Below are positions 23,102-35,244 of a stretch of DNA of 64,000 bases, piece by piece; position 1 is the stretch's first letter, and each line of letters opens with the position of its first letter. A program made the translations under genes and the position numbers. The notes under the pieces were generated by a model, which had not been told where the DNA came from, made no database searches, and saw only the letters and a program-made list of their open reading frames with translations. Source of the stretch: Phytophthora quininea (Eukaryota; Oomycota; Peronosporomycetes; Peronosporales; Peronosporaceae). Where the stretch lies: the NCBI GenBank assembly GCA_011947345.1, contig JAAVTG010000554.1, positions 1,860,001 to 1,924,000 on the forward strand, written 5' to 3'.

Positions 23102-23917
23102 TTACTTGGCCTCCAGCTCGGCGACGAGCTTGTCGTCCTTCTCCTGGCGGCGGCGGCGCACGTCGTGGTTAAATATGCGTGCAATGTTGACCTCCGTGGT
23201 GATGATCTGGTCCCGCAGGAAGGACAAGTCCGCTTCAATTTGCTCCTGCAAAACGGTCCAAGCCACAGTCAACATCTAAACCTTCTACAACAGACGGCAC
23301 CTTCTTACCAGCTTCTCTGTGGCTGTCGACACGTTCTTCTCCAGCAGCTCCAGCGCTTCCTCGTACGGATATTCCACCATCACTTGAGCCTGCAATCTAA
23401 ATCAGTACCCAACTAAAAGACCATCTTCTTTTAACGTACGCCCAGCCAGATGCAGACTTTGCCCACGGCGCAGTCCACCGAGGCCTTGGCGTAGACGTTG
23501 TCGGCCAGATTGAACTGGGTCTGCAGCGTCTCGCCCTCGTCCCGCTTGGCCAGCAGGTGCCGCAGCATGTCCAGGTCCTTCTGCGTCTCTGGGATCTTGC
23601 GCTTGAACGACTCGCGGTTCTTCTGCAGGTTGGTCTCCATGAACTTGTACTTGCTGTACATCTGCTGCAGCGCTCCGACCAGCGGCTCGATGGTGTGGAC
23701 GCCCGTGGCGACCATGAAGTTGTCCACGGACTCCTGTCAAAGTCAAATAAGATCGGGAGCTTTAGGACGAGCTACACAGCAGAGTTGGACGGCTGCGGCA
23801 GCGCAGACGCACCACGAACACGGCGGCGGGGATGCCACGCGGATTGCGCTCGCCCATGATGTGCGCGTTGAGGCGAGCGAGCGCCTCGGGGCTCTCGGCG
23901 GGGGCGGAGCTGGCCAT
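23102..23917 (-). CDS. PFDN3: Prefoldin subunit 3
   Basis: Alpha-type subunit (VBP1/Pac10/GIM2) of the hexameric prefoldin chaperone that hands unfolded actin and tubulin to CCT in the cytosol. Four exons on the minus strand: 23917-23813, 23733-23440, 23389-23309 and 23245-23102, all in phase 0. The introns are 79, 50 and 63 nt with canonical ends (intron 1 donor is GTGCGT). The product is 207 residues. It shows GERNPRGIPAAVFV, KYKFMETNLQKNRESFKRKI, LADNVYAKASVDCAVGKVCI-WLG and the C-terminal coiled coil LRDQIITTEVNIARIFNHDV, matching human VBP1 throughout. A damaged duplicate is at 11985-12495. It is divergent from TLP1, 741 bases apart. Confidence 0.95.
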
Positions 23918-24658
23918 GGAGACGAAGGTAATGGCTGGTAGGTTTTGACTGTCATGGGGTTGGTGGCGCGAATGTGGGACAACTATCCGGTGGCGCTAAC
24001 ATGAAAAGTGAAAGAGATGTGATACATGTTGCTGTTCAGATGTGAATCGACTCACCATGCCAATATTGCTGCCACACAACTTGCCGAAGCTGTGCACAAC
24101 AACGGCGCGGATCAACGCAGCAGTGGCATCTTCGACTGCATGTACAAACTAAAGCAGCGCGTTATCAACGACGCCGCCACCGCCGCCGCCGCTGACGCAC
24201 CCAAGTGTCCATGGCGCCTATCCCAACTGCAATCGGTCATCCCATGCCTCGGACGTGCCCGACGCATCATATTGCTCGGTCGGCTCGCGCACCGCAAGGC
24301 GACGCCGCCCACCAAAAAGACACTTGCAGTCCGCCACGAGAGTAACGAGACAAGTGCAACTCGACACGACGACGCTGCGCGAGTCACCATTGCGCGCTGC
24401 TGGTTGGTCTCCGCCGCGTTAGTCTTGAGCTGGGGTGCTCCAGCTATCTTCGAGTCCCGCTTTTGCCGTGCCTCGCGTCGATACACTCCCCAAGACCCGC
24501 CACATGGCAATGGCGGGCCTCGCGATCAGCAACGTCTCCTTGCAGGTCTAGGTCAGGTCGGCCACTTTGCTTTTCTTCCCTGCGTCGAACAGCTTGCCAT
24601 CGCGCCTCGGTGCCGATATCATAGAGCTCTGCTAGCACCCTCCAGCTCTATACGTACC
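23918..24658. other. Divergent promoter region of PFDN3 and TLP1
   Basis: No supported gene. The first ~90 bases are the PFDN3 promoter, shared with the pseudogene at about 12425-12495 (common CTATCCGGTGGCGCTAACAT). A plus-strand reading frame runs through into TLP1, but it lacks a start with support and is not counted. Confidence 0.5.
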
Positions 24659-25876
24659 ATGTTCCGCTTCGCGCTGGCAATCTCGGCCTACTTGGCCGTC
24701 GTGCAGGCGTCGGTGTCGGTGACCATCTCCAACAGCTGCTCCGAGTCGGTGGCGCTCTACGACAACAGCGCCACCACCACGCTGGCGTCCGGTAGCTCCA
24801 CCACGCGCACGCTGGCTAACGGCTACGTCGGCATGTTCCGGAACGGCCAGTCGGACGAGGCCACCCGTACGTCTTGATTGATGAGCTTTTCGTTTCAACG
24901 GTGGTGGTTCTCATGTTGTTTATCTTTTGGCAGTGGCCGAGATCTCTGTCGACTCGGACGGCACGCCCTGGTACGACATCAGTATCATCCCGCCAGACTC
25001 GGGGAGCTGCACGAGTCTGAGCGCTTGTCAGTCCCAGACGGGCAAGACGGGCTTCAACACCGCCATGCAAATCTCCCCGCAGGACAACATTGGCGATGAC
25101 ACGTGTGAAGTGCTCACCTGCCAGGCCGACGGTTGCTCCGACGCCTACCAGTACCCGAGCGACGACACTAAAACTCACACTTGCCCGGATGGCACGAGCT
25201 TCGAGGTCACGTTCTGTCCTGGCGGTAGCGGAACAAGCACCACCACGAGCACGAGCAGTACCACAAGCTCCAGCACCACCACCACGTCATCTCCGGCAAC
25301 GACGACGCCAACACCTACGACTGCAACCCCGACGCCCACGACGGCGGCTCCAACCTCTACCCGACACCGACACCGACGCCGACGGAAGCGCCGGTGTCGA
25401 CTTCGGCTTCGGCTTCCGGCAGCTCCGGGGTCAAAGTGCAGTCCGAGGCGTACAAGGGAAACTTCACCCTCACCAGCGCCAGCGCGAGTGCCAGTGCCGG
25501 CTCTGCTGGTATTTCTAGTCGGGGCAACGCCGGCGTGCAGACTTCTGCCGGTGATGCCACGACGACCCAAACGACGTCGACCGACAGCACCGCAGCGCAG
25601 ACTACGGGCACAACGACGACGACTTCCAGTGGCTCCGACGACGCCGTGGAGGTGACGACCAAGTCTTCGGACAGCAGCAGTTCGTCCTTCGCCATCGCTT
25701 TTATCGTGGGCGGCTGCGTGGTGGGTCTCGTTTCGGCTGGCTTCATCTACGGCGTCCGCCAGAAGAAGAAACAGCTCGACATGGAAGCCAAGAGCCCCAT
25801 GACCGCCGTGGACCGCTCGTGCCGCGACATCTCGGTGCTGGTGTCCACGCCCCAGTCCATGAGCGCCCGTTTGTAG
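24659..25876 (+). CDS. Thaumatin-like surface protein with mucin stalk and TM anchor (TLP1)
   Basis: Two exons, 24659-24866 and 24934-25876, about 383 residues. A signal peptide (MFRFALAISAYLAVVQA) precedes a small thaumatin-like domain: VTISNSCSESVALYDNSAT, WYDISIIPPDSGSCTSL and CSDAYQYPSDDTKTHTCPDG...VTFCPGG, matching the DAYSYxxDDxxxTxxC and FCP blocks of the PR-5 superfamily. A Thr/Ser/Pro-rich, probably O-glycosylated stalk follows, then one TM helix (FAIAFIVGGCVVGLVSAGFI) and a basic 40-residue tail. The phase-1 intron joins ATL-AE as in the paralogues. The CCC run at 25360-25362 lacks one base; beyond it the stalk, TM and tail read on. Likely displayed on the plasma membrane facing the wall. 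Ligand (perhaps beta-glucan) is inferred. Confidence 0.85.
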
Positions 25877-26120
25877 TCACGCTGCTAGAGCCCCGCCATT
25901 GTTATGCCTCCCCAACCAGCAAGCGTTCGACACGCTACATCTCGACGTGGACCCTTTTGCTCGTTTCTCAACTTTTTTTTGCGGATAGTGTGCTTGCTTT
26001 TCCACGTCAAGTACACGTAAAGCGTTTGCAGTAATAATGACCGGGTTGGTTCGATGCGTGTTGGTGTTTGTTGCTCGATCCGAAACGCCGATTGTGTCTG
26101 TTCATGACCACCCTGCGTTC

Positions 26121-27576
26121 ATGTCGACGGGTGAAGATTTGCCGCGTGTTGACGGAGATGAAGCAACAAGCAACCAGCCAGATGTGAAGTCCGACGCAGC
26201 AGAGGAGGAGGTCCCTGAACAGGAACCGGGGACACTCACCCGGCAGCAAGTGTCCAAACATTTGGGCGTTCTGGGCCGAAACCCGTTCACACAAGCACAC
26301 ATTTACACGACGGCGACGCTTACAAGTCTCCGCCTCACAGATATCGACGTCATAGCCGAGTTTCCCCACATCCAGGTGCGAGTAAAGCTTTGGTTGGTGA
26401 AGAATACGATACTGATCTTGACACACTTTGAAGCACTTGGCTTGCGACCAAAATGAGCTCGAGACACTGGACCCGCTGAAGCGAATCCCGTTGCTGCTCA
26501 CTTTGAATGCGGACGACAACCATCTTACTAAAGTGCTTGATTTTGAGGTGCCGAAGTGCACCCCAGACAATGCCTGGGTGGACGGCGCACGGTGGATCGG
26601 CTCGATACTCCGGAAGGCCAAACTCAGCAGGAATCGGATCGCTTCCATGCCGCGGCATGAACTTGCAACGACACACCCGTTCTTGCAGGAGCTCTACCTC
26701 GCGCACAATGAGATTGAGGAGATCTCTGGAGTGAGCCAGCTACGCTTCCTGCGAGTTTTGGATCTCTCGCACAACCGGTTGTCGACAATGCACGGCTTGG
26801 TAGCAGCAACCGAGGACTCGCCTCAGAGTCTCCAAGCTCTAGAGAAGTTGCTGCTGAGCCACAACGAAATTACGTCCCTTGATTCTGGTGTCGCAGTACT
26901 CCCCGGTTGGCGCACTTTGACGTGGCTCACAATCGCCTGAAAGAGCTTTCTTGTCTTGGGGTTCGTAGTGGAGAATTGTTCATCAGATCATTAACGCACT
27001 AAACCATTGTGTTTATCTGCGTAGGACTGCATCCAGCTGCAGCAGTTGGAGCTCGCACACAACCTCGTGGACGACATCAATGAGCTCAACTGCTTGGCGA
27101 GTCTCCGGTACCTCGGTCAGCTCTCGCTGCTCGGCTGTCCGGTGGTGGAGAACCAAGTCTCTCGTGTTTTCTACCGTGCTCGAGTGCTGCGGAGGCTCTT
27201 GCAACTGCAGACGCTGGACGACGAGACGGTCACGTCGAAGGAGAAAGTCAAAGCCCTGGTGATGCATGGCAGCGACCTGGAAGCTCGTCGTCAGGTGGCG
27301 GCCAAGTATCTTCCCGGTCAAAGGTTTGACGACTTCCTGTACGTTGCGATGGTAGAGCTATGGTGAACAGGTTAGACTCACGATGCTGTCTCCAACAGAC
27401 CTCCGCTGGACTTTGAGGACGACGAGCAGCTACAACTCCCACTTCAGCTTGGTGCCGACGCGAAGGGCTCTTGGACCAGTGGTCGAAAGAGGCTGAGCCT
27501 ACTACTAACACGCAGGAGCAAGTCTAGAAGCGAGAGTCCTGGCTGGAAACCTCGGGGAGGTTCAGTCGTTGAATAA
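26121..27576 (+). CDS. Leucine-rich repeat protein (SDS22-like repeats)
   Basis: Four exons, 26121-26375, 26434-26960, 27025-27338 and 27399-27576, about 424 residues, no signal peptide. After an acidic N-terminus, LRRs run from SLRLTDIDVIAEFPHIQ across the first splice to HLACDQNELETLDPLK, then LQELYLAHNEIEEISGVSQ, LRVLDLSHNRLSTMHGL, LEKLLLSHNEITSLDSG and LQQLELAHNLVDDINELNCL, capped by LGQLSLLGCPVVEN (LRRcap-like). The C-terminus is basic. Exon 2 lacks one C in the run at 26901-26904; with it the phase at the next splice site becomes correct, a useful independent check. The intron 3 donor GTACGT is good, intron 2's GTTCGT is weaker. Probably an intracellular scaffold or flagellar/cytoskeletal protein. 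An ATG at 26037 is an alternative start. Confidence 0.8.
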
Positions 27577-28175
27577 TGAAGTAGAAGTGGCCCCGTTTGC
27601 CTATCAACTTTGTCTGACGGTCAATCTTTTGCTGCGAGAGGTTTCTTATCGTCTCGATCGCAGACACTTGTGCCAGCGACAACACCTTCGTCCGTCCGCC
27701 GCTGTGCCCGCAGTAGCTGGTGGCTTCATGCGAGCAGATACATGCCACCACGCCACGACCGCCTTTCGCCTCCATCGAAACGCCCGTCGCCGCCAAGCGG
27801 ACACTTGTCGTGCCCCACCGCGATTCCCCAGCGACTACAATCGAGTCAACAACCACAGCTGCGATGCCGCAGCAAGTAGACGTTGAACCCGTTGCTTCAC
27901 GCATTACTCGTGCTTCAGTTTTTGTGGTGATGGCAACCAAGGTCCAAACATCTCAAGCAAAGCCGTTGGAAAGGGCCGGAAAGCCCGTCCAGAGCGCTCG
28001 GCTTGTCCTGTCCTGGGCGTCGCCAGTATTTATATCCCAAGCAGCCGCCCCGAGCAACTTCGATAGGGAGCGGTGGCTGACTTGACTTGTCCGGCTGGTG
28101 GCTTCTCCAGCTGGCCGTCGGGCTCCAAGCAACGCAACTTCAGTGCGAATTGCCACATTTGCAGAGTTCGCCAAC
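27577..28175. other. Intergenic, promoter of the GPCR-PIPK gene
   Basis: About 600 bases with overlapping short frames on both strands, none with recognisable domains. The frame of the downstream gene is open for 78 bases upstream of its first ATG, but without another ATG. Confidence 0.45.
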
Positions 28176-31100
28176 ATGCCGGCGCCTCGTCGAGCGCTGC
28201 CGTCGCCCACGCACTCCACGGGCGGCATGTCCAACTGCACGAGTCCGGTGCAGTACCAAGCAGTGTCGACGCCGACCCGCAACAGCCAGGAGCTCGAGCT
28301 CGAGCTGCTTGACGCCGTCGCGAGGAGTCGCAGTCATTCGCACGCGCTGTCGGCGATTCTCGGCGGCACCAACCCGAGAGCGTCTGACTCCCAAGAAGAG
28401 TGGCGGCCCAGTCAACAACCACAAGCAGTCGGTGAAGAGAAGACGGAGCTGCCGCCGAGATTGGCGAGGTGGAGACGACGACGACGACGATGGAGGAAAA
28501 TCTTGTTCTGGCTGGCGGCGGGCGTCGTCTTTGTCGGGTGCTTTGCACTGAGCTTTGCGGCGCCGTGGAAATTCCACAGACTGGCGCCGGTGGTGATCGG
28601 GTCGTCGTTGAGTCTCGTGACGACGTTTCTCGTGATGGTTTCCTTTCTGAGGAAGCGGAGGCAACGACGACGACCCAACGAGCTGCTGGCGTTTGTGGCG
28701 CTGAGTGAGTTTGGGCTGGCCTTATTGTCGCTGATTCACGTGTTGACCAAGTGCAGCGCGGACACGGGAGAGTGCCGACCGCTGGAGTTCGGAAGCTGCA
28801 CTTTTGCAGTCGGTTTGGAGATGTTTCTGCTGCTGGCGGGCGTGGGCTGGTTCGGAGCTGCCATTCTACACTTGTTCGTGTCGGTGTCCAACCCGTTCGC
28901 GAGCTACAAGCGGCAGTTGATGCTCTCGCACATGCTCGTCTGGGGCATTTCGCTTGCTGCGAGTATTGTGACGCCGTTGGCTTTATTTTCCGAGACAACG
29001 GAAGACGCTTTCGAACTGTCAGGGGCTCAGGTCTGTCGAATGGTGGCGCTGGTTTTGCCGATGCTGCCAGCGGACGCAACCGACAGGAGATCGCAGCGTA
29101 TGCAGCAGTGGCAAGACTTGAATTTGGAATTCTGGAGCGTCTTGGTGGCGATTGTGGTGCTAGTCGTCGTCGCAGCGCAGTTGAGTCTTGTGGTGGGGTG
29201 GTGGAGGTCTAACAGCGGGACTGTTATCGCACTCAAGGCGCGGAGACGACTCATGAAGCGGATGGCCGTGTTTGTCCACGCGCTGAACGCGACGTGGCTC
29301 ATACTGCTTGTGCTATTCTTCGTCTATCGCTCCAGTACCATGGCGCTCGACCAAATTCCGGCGGAAGGAGCAGCACAGCCAGATAATGGACAAATGAACG
29401 CGCTAGACGCGATCTTCCACTTTGTACTCACCGGAAAGGGATTCATCACGGCCGCCGTGTGGGTATATGTGAACAAGCCGTGCTGTGCGCTCGGATTTAT
29501 TCTCTGCGGAATACACCGATGCAGCGACGACGACGACGACGGCCCGTCGGTTGGCATATCGGGGTCGGGATCTTCTCAGTCAGCGTCGTTATCCGGTTCA
29601 TCGAGTGGAAATGTTGGAGCTTCGAGAGCGACTCATCTGGCAGTTCTACCTACCACAATTATCTCAATGGATACGAACATGGCGTCGGTACAGCAACCTC
29701 CTGCGGAATCGCCGGCCGCGACAGCTCTGAATTTTGATGCACACGAAAGCATACGCGAGAGCAGCGTATTGAGGATTCAGGATCGCCACTCGCTGCCATC
29801 CCTTTCAGCAATGGTAGGCCCGCGATCAACGTCTAGCTCGTCATCGGCCTCTTACGAAGCTTCAACAGTAGAGTCGTGGGAAGTCTCGCAGAATAACGAG
29901 ACTCTGCAGCGCGAAATTATTTATTACACGGTCTGTGGGATCACCAAGGCCATTATTCGCTCGGCTGAGCGCGCAAAGGCCGCTACGGGAGCTAGTGACG
30001 CCTACCTTAGGGATGAAAATGCCACCGACTCGCCTGCCCGGGGCCGCGATGGCACGCTCGTCGAGACCACCCTGTTCGTGGGTGCTGAACGCGATTCCAC
30101 ATTGGCCAACAGCTCGTTCATTTCCCACGTGCAGAACGTGACAATGCTGTCATCTCCTCGAGCTTATTGCCAGCCACGAACGCTGCAATCTCCGTCTCCA
30201 ACTGACACTTTCCGTCAGTCCATTCTTGAAAATGAGTTTGCTTCTCCACCGAAACGCGAACGGCCAAGTCAAGTGAGACCAACGTCGTTCGCTGCTACGT
30301 CAAATGCAAACCTTTGGGGACCGCTCCACTTGGAATACAGTCGAAGTCAAGGCAGCCAAAGCCCACGAAGAAGCCGAGTCGGCTTGAGCAGCACCATGTT
30401 CCACTCATTTGACCAGACGCCAGGGCGGTACTCACTGTATCCTGTCTCTCAGGTGCCGTTCGAGTTGTTCGAGCAGGAAATTGAGCTTCAAAGCACAGCT
30501 TCGTCTGTCGATGAGGAGAATAGACACACTCGCTCTGCCGTGCTTGCTGGTCTCCGTCGCACAGCTTCATCAGCTTTTAGTCAGGGTCGAGGTGTGTTCC
30601 GTGGTCGAAGTGGAAGTACCGAGGCGGCAATTGGTAGAGCTAGCGCAATGGGGAAGGAATTTGTTCCGGACGATCCAAAGCCCAAGGTTTTTGTCGACTA
30701 CGCCCCGCGCGAGTTTCGAGCGATCCGCTTAGCGTTCGGACTCTCGGACGAGAAATACTTGGCCAGTTTCCGCACGACTGCCAAGGAACGTGTGAGCGCT
30801 GGATCAAGCGGAGCGTTCATGTTCTTCTCGGGAGACAACTCGCTGCTTGTCAAGAGTCTGAAGGAGAAGGAATGCCGCGCGCTGGTGGAGATGGCACCTG
30901 TGTACGCGAGGTATTTGGTGGAGAAACCGCACTCGAGACTCATCCGGTTCTTTGGTTGCCACCGCGTGCGTCTGTATGGACGAAACTTTTACTTCGCTGT
31001 GATGTCGAATGTGCTGCACAATGACCAGCACACCGCAACAATCACAGAGAAGTACGACGTGAAAGGCTCGTGGGTCGACCGTCGTGCGCGGCGGCCGCAA

Positions 31101-31837
31101 CGTGGAGATCGAGTCACATGCTCGGAGTGTGATGCTTCCTACACGTTCGGAGGCCGCCACGATGACGATACGACTGATGGAGCTGCGGAAGCTGCGGAGC
31201 TTAGTCGTCTGTCGGTAGCTAGCGACCATTTCGTGCCGCAGTTCCCGTTCCACGTGCACCGACCCGACATTGTGTTCAAGGACTTGGACTTGGTGCGCTC
31301 GCTGCATTTGCCTGGACACGTGGCTGAACACCTGCACGCACAGGTTGTGTCGGACTGCGAGTTCCTTCGGGACTTGGGTATCATGGACTATTCGTTGCTG
31401 ATTGGCGTCCACAAATGCCATTTGCGGGCTCCTCGCTCGGATGCTGCGGCTGTTACTCTTGACGGCGACGCTTTCACTCACGAAACAAACATCGAGGATC
31501 CATGCAGTGGGAAGAACCTCGCGCCGCTCGGGGAAGACGAGGTCTACTTCGTAGGTATCATCGACATTCTGCAGCAATGGGACTGGGAGAAGCAGCTAGA
31601 GAAGGCTGGCAAGGTGCTGCTGGGCAAGTCTGCTCGCGGCATCTCGGCCGTCGCGCCCGCCGCGTACTGCCGTCGCTTCCAGGCGCGATGCACACAGATC
31701 TTGCTCGGTGGCGGTGCCCCGAAGACCTGGACTTGGACTGGGAGATTGACCCCGTGACCACTTCAGCCAAAGCGGCGAGAAACTCGAAGAAAGCCAACGA
31801 AATGGAGACCGTCGCCGGTGTCGGCGACCAAGCGTAG
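28176..31837 (+). CDS. GPCR-phosphatidylinositol phosphate kinase fusion (GK family)
   Basis: Membrane receptor-kinase of the oomycete GPCR-bigram class, about 1,220 residues, no introns. About seven hydrophobic segments lie between residues 108 and 450 (for example WLAAGVVFVGCFALSF, LVAIVVLVVVAAQLSLVVGW and MAVFVHALNATWLILLVLFF). A long polar linker follows, then a PIPK domain from about residue 841: glycine-rich loop SSGAFMFFSGDNSLLVKSLK with the ATP-binding Lys, KYDVKGSWVDRRA, MDYSLLIGVH (about 1070) and VGIIDILQQWDWEKQLEKAG with the metal-binding Asp. It should phosphorylate PtdIns-phosphates downstream of an unknown ligand. One C is missing in the CCCC run at 31717-31720; with it the C-terminus reads EDLDLDWEIDP and stops at 31837 rather than 31757. 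The ATG at 28176 is the first in frame. Confidence 0.92.
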
Positions 31838-32091
31838 TTAGTGGCCCAGTGGCCATGCATTCCTATGGGACTAGTTGTTGAATCGATAAGTTATATTTCG
31901 TCTTCCACTTCATGCAACTTCACTCACATTGCGGTGCACGAACTCGAACCGGCTGCAGTCACCAAAGCAAAATGACATTCATGTTGTTCTTTCCAACATC
32001 TTCAAAACTGTCAGGCTGATAGCCTGGAGGGGGATACTCACACGACACACATTTATAGGCAGACGCACGACCTACAGCACGTTGATCAGCG

Positions 32092-33395
32092 TTACGGGGT
32101 CATGAGGTTCTGCTGCGTGTACTCCTTGGATTCGGTGGCGTCCAGCTCCTGCTTCTTCCTGCGGACGACCACCACCACGGCGACAGCAGCCACCACCGCC
32201 ATAGCCCCGAGCGCCGACACGATGTACGTGCCAGCTGACGTGCTGCCGGTGCTGCTCTGCGTGTTGATTATCTCGGTGCTGCCGGTGCTAGACTTGGCGG
32301 ATGAGGTCTTGGACGTCGTCGGGGCGGCAACTGTCTCCGTCTTGGAAGAAGTCGATTCGGTCTTGGGCGCCACCGTGGCGACTTCCTCGTCTTGCGTCGT
32401 CGTGCTGTTTGAAGCAGCCTTGGTCACCTTGGGTGTGCTCGTGGTGGTCGTAGGCGCCTTGGTCGTTGGCTCAGGGGTGGCTGTGGTCGGCGCTGGCGTC
32501 TCCGTCGGAGCCTCTGTAACAGGAGCAGTGGTCGGTGCTTCAGTCGGGGCCTCCGTTACTGGGGCAGTAGTTGGCGCTTCCGTCACCGGTGCTGTTGTGG
32601 GAGCTTCGGTAACTGGTGCCGTTGTGGGCGGAGCGGTCGTGGGTGGAGCGGTCGTTGGCGCCTCCGTCACGGGGGCCGTCGTAGGCGGGGAGGTCGGAGG
32701 TTGAGTCGTCGGTGTCGGCGTCGGTGCTGCCGTGGTGGGGGCGGACGTCTGCGTTTGCGTCTGGGTCTGGGTGCTAGAGGACGACGTGGTGGTAGTAGTG
32801 GTGGTGGTGGTGGTGCTGCTGCCGCCGGGGCAGAACGTCAACTCCACGGTGGTGGTGTCGACACAAGCATGCGTCTTGCTGTCGTCGCTCGGGTACTGGT
32901 ACGCGTCAGCGCAGCCATTCGCCATACACGTGACGGTGGTGCACCCGGACGGCGCGATCTGCATGGCCGTGTTGAAGCCCGTGCCGCCCGTCACCTGCTC
33001 GCAGTTCTCGAGGGACGAGCAGCTCCCCGGTCCGGTGGTGCCCGTGGGGATAATGCTAATGTCATACCACAAGTATCCGCCGGTGACGGAGAACTCGGCC
33101 ACTACAATCGATTCAACCAGATACCGTAGACAACCAGTCAGTCCCAAAGAGCCCACAGAGTCAGTCATTGAACGATCTTACGTGTAGCTTGTGCGCTAGC
33201 TCCGTTGCGGAACATGCCGCTGAAGCCCTCGGCCAGCGTGCGAGTGGTGCTGCCGCCTGCCGCCACCGTCTCGGTGGCCGAGTTGTCGTAGAGACTGATG
33301 CTCTCGCTGCACTGGTTGTAGATGGTCACGGGCACCGAGGCCTGAACCGCCGAGAGCGCCACTGCCAGCGCCGCGATGGAGACCTGCACCTGCAT
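32092..33395 (-). CDS. Thaumatin-like surface protein with mucin stalk and TM anchor (TLP2)
   Basis: The best-preserved member: two exons, 33395-33182 and 33101-32092, 407 residues, no frame break. The signal peptide (MQVQVSIAALAVALSAVQA) is followed by the 8-Cys thaumatin-like domain (PVTIYNQCSESISLYDNSAT; GFSGMFRNGASAQATLAEFS; LWYDISIIPTGTTGPGSCSS; CADAYQYPSDDSKTHACVD). The stalk of about 180 residues is built on repeats of TTAPVTEAP and related units. A TM helix (YIVSALGAMAVVAAVAVVVVV) and a short basic tail ending NLMTP follow. The acceptor and donor sit at the same phase-1 site as TLP1, TLP3, TLP4. It is transcribed away from TLP3. It serves as the reference for judging breaks in its paralogues. 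Confidence 0.92.
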
Positions 33396-35244
33396 TAGGA
33401 AATCGCCGTCGGAAAGGAGGTACAAAGCTAATCGTCGACAGGGAGCGTTTGTTGGTATGGGCGTCGCGGCCTGCGAGCCACGTGCCCACGGTGGCGAATC
33501 CGTTCAGACGACAAGCAGACACCAAGATGATACTCTTTGATGACCAGATGGCGGTGGGGCAGTCAGGACAAGCCAGTCAACTCTCTTGGCGTTTGTATGG
33601 CTGGACCGACTACTTGTACTTCCATCTGCTGGGCTGACGTGGCCAACAGATGAGGAAGATCGTGATTTACTCAATGAGGGGGGAACTTGCTGGCGGGGTT
33701 GCAGTTTTGCCTTGCTGCAATAGTTTGGAAGAGCTATCGAGACCGCTGGCCAAGTCACTTGCAAATACTAGTGGGTAAAGCAAACTAAACGCTGTGGTTT
33801 AGTTCAGGTCCGCCACGGTCGGTATGGACGTTGCGCCCTCGTTGCTCTCTACACCTGCACCAGCTGTCCTGAAGGTGATCCCCAACGATCACTCCTTGCT
33901 AAAGTTCATGGCCCAAGTGACCATGAATCAAGCCCGATAGGCGCTCGAGTCGAACGGCCAACGCAGCGCCAAAGCTATCTCGATAGGCAATCGGTGCCGC
34001 CGTCGCGGACGGCGATACTTGTCTCCTGCAGCGCGTCGTTGCCGTTGGCGTACGATTCATGAGAGCGGAGCTCGACTTCACGGCGGTAGTAGCTGGGTTT
34101 GCAGTCTCCATTGCTGAAAGGCCCGGCAGTTGTATCAGTAAAGGAGACTGCGGACCATGGTGGAGCCCACGGAGTCTCTTACTGCAGACCACTTCCCCTG
34201 AGAGAAAAGCTATCGGGGAGCGCAGCTAAATCGAGGTTGCTGCCAGCAACTTACTGGTGTCGTGGTCGATAGCTAGATCGCATGCGAGAGCAAACAGGAG
34301 ACGTAACTTCTGTCGCAAGTGCTGGAGCGCGAGGAAATGCGCTCCAACTCCGATGGATAGCATCGTATTGTTTCGGCTATCGATTTAAAGTCCCCAGCAC
34401 GGAGTACCGGTTGAAACAAACGATAGCGAGGACTGCCCATCCATATTGCGTCGAGCAAACAGGACGGTGCTGTCCTCGCACATGGGTGCATCGTGCTGTC
34501 GGTCACAGGCTCGGCAGCGAGTGAGCTCTTCTCCTCCTAGAAGTGCTGCACAGATCGCAGTTTACCGATCCCAGAGTGACTGTGCTTATAATACGGGAAG
34601 CCGCTTCATCATAGACGCGCTTCGAGGCTCAGCAGGTCGTCCATCTCGCGGCAAGACTGCGGTCGCGGACTCCATGGTCTCCATTTGCAAGCATTGGCCC
34701 GTCGAGAACCAATCGTTTAGCAAAAGCGGTGGGGCACCAACTTAAGATCTGCCTTGTCAAACAAGAGTGCTTTTCGTTCACACGAGCGATCTTTCTGAAC
34801 TAGTCGATCCACCGCCGTCCGGCTAGCGCGACTGTCGCATCTTGGGGTTAAAAGTGCACACACGCGAAAGATGTCGAAGCCATCCGAACACCGGCCTCGG
34901 CGGCCACCCATCGGCTTGCTCTGAAATGGCGTGGCGGGAATATCACCGACGTGCTCGAACTTGCATCGCACGCAGGACGTGGCGGGAAGGCATGAAACTC
35001 TCGGAAACGGTCAAAATCGGTTGCTGCTAGTCCAAGTCCTTGAGGCTGAACCTTCCGATCGCCTTCCGCTGCGCATTTGCACGCATGGCAAACCTGTTCA
35101 AAGAGCGCGCCGTGTCCAGTGCACCATTGTGCAATGCTGCCTCGCATTTTGATGGCTGTGCAAGTCGCTCGGCCTCGCATAAGGGTCTGCTCACTTTGCT
35201 ACTTGCGCCAGCAAACTCATACCACCACCGTTTCGAATTTCGCC
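33396..35244. other. 1.85-kb divergent intergenic region between TLP2 and TLP3
   Basis: Contains only short frames on both strands without recognised domains (the most open, 33824-33940 plus, is 38 codons). It should contain the promoters of both thaumatin-like genes. No repeat or mobile element was recognised. Confidence 0.45.

Noticed and set aside
24026..24877. 283-codon frame running into TLP1 from upstream
   Set aside because: In frame with TLP1 by chance; the signal peptide begins at 24659 and the upstream residues have no recognisable domain and would bury it.
28030..29079. 349-codon minus frame opposite the GPCR-PIPK N-terminus
   Set aside because: Low-complexity Ser/Arg/Ala, overlaps the conserved membrane domain on the other strand.
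32102..32704. 200-codon plus-strand frame opposite TLP2
   Set aside because: Same effect, Val/Gly/Ala repeats mirroring TTAPVTEAP codons.
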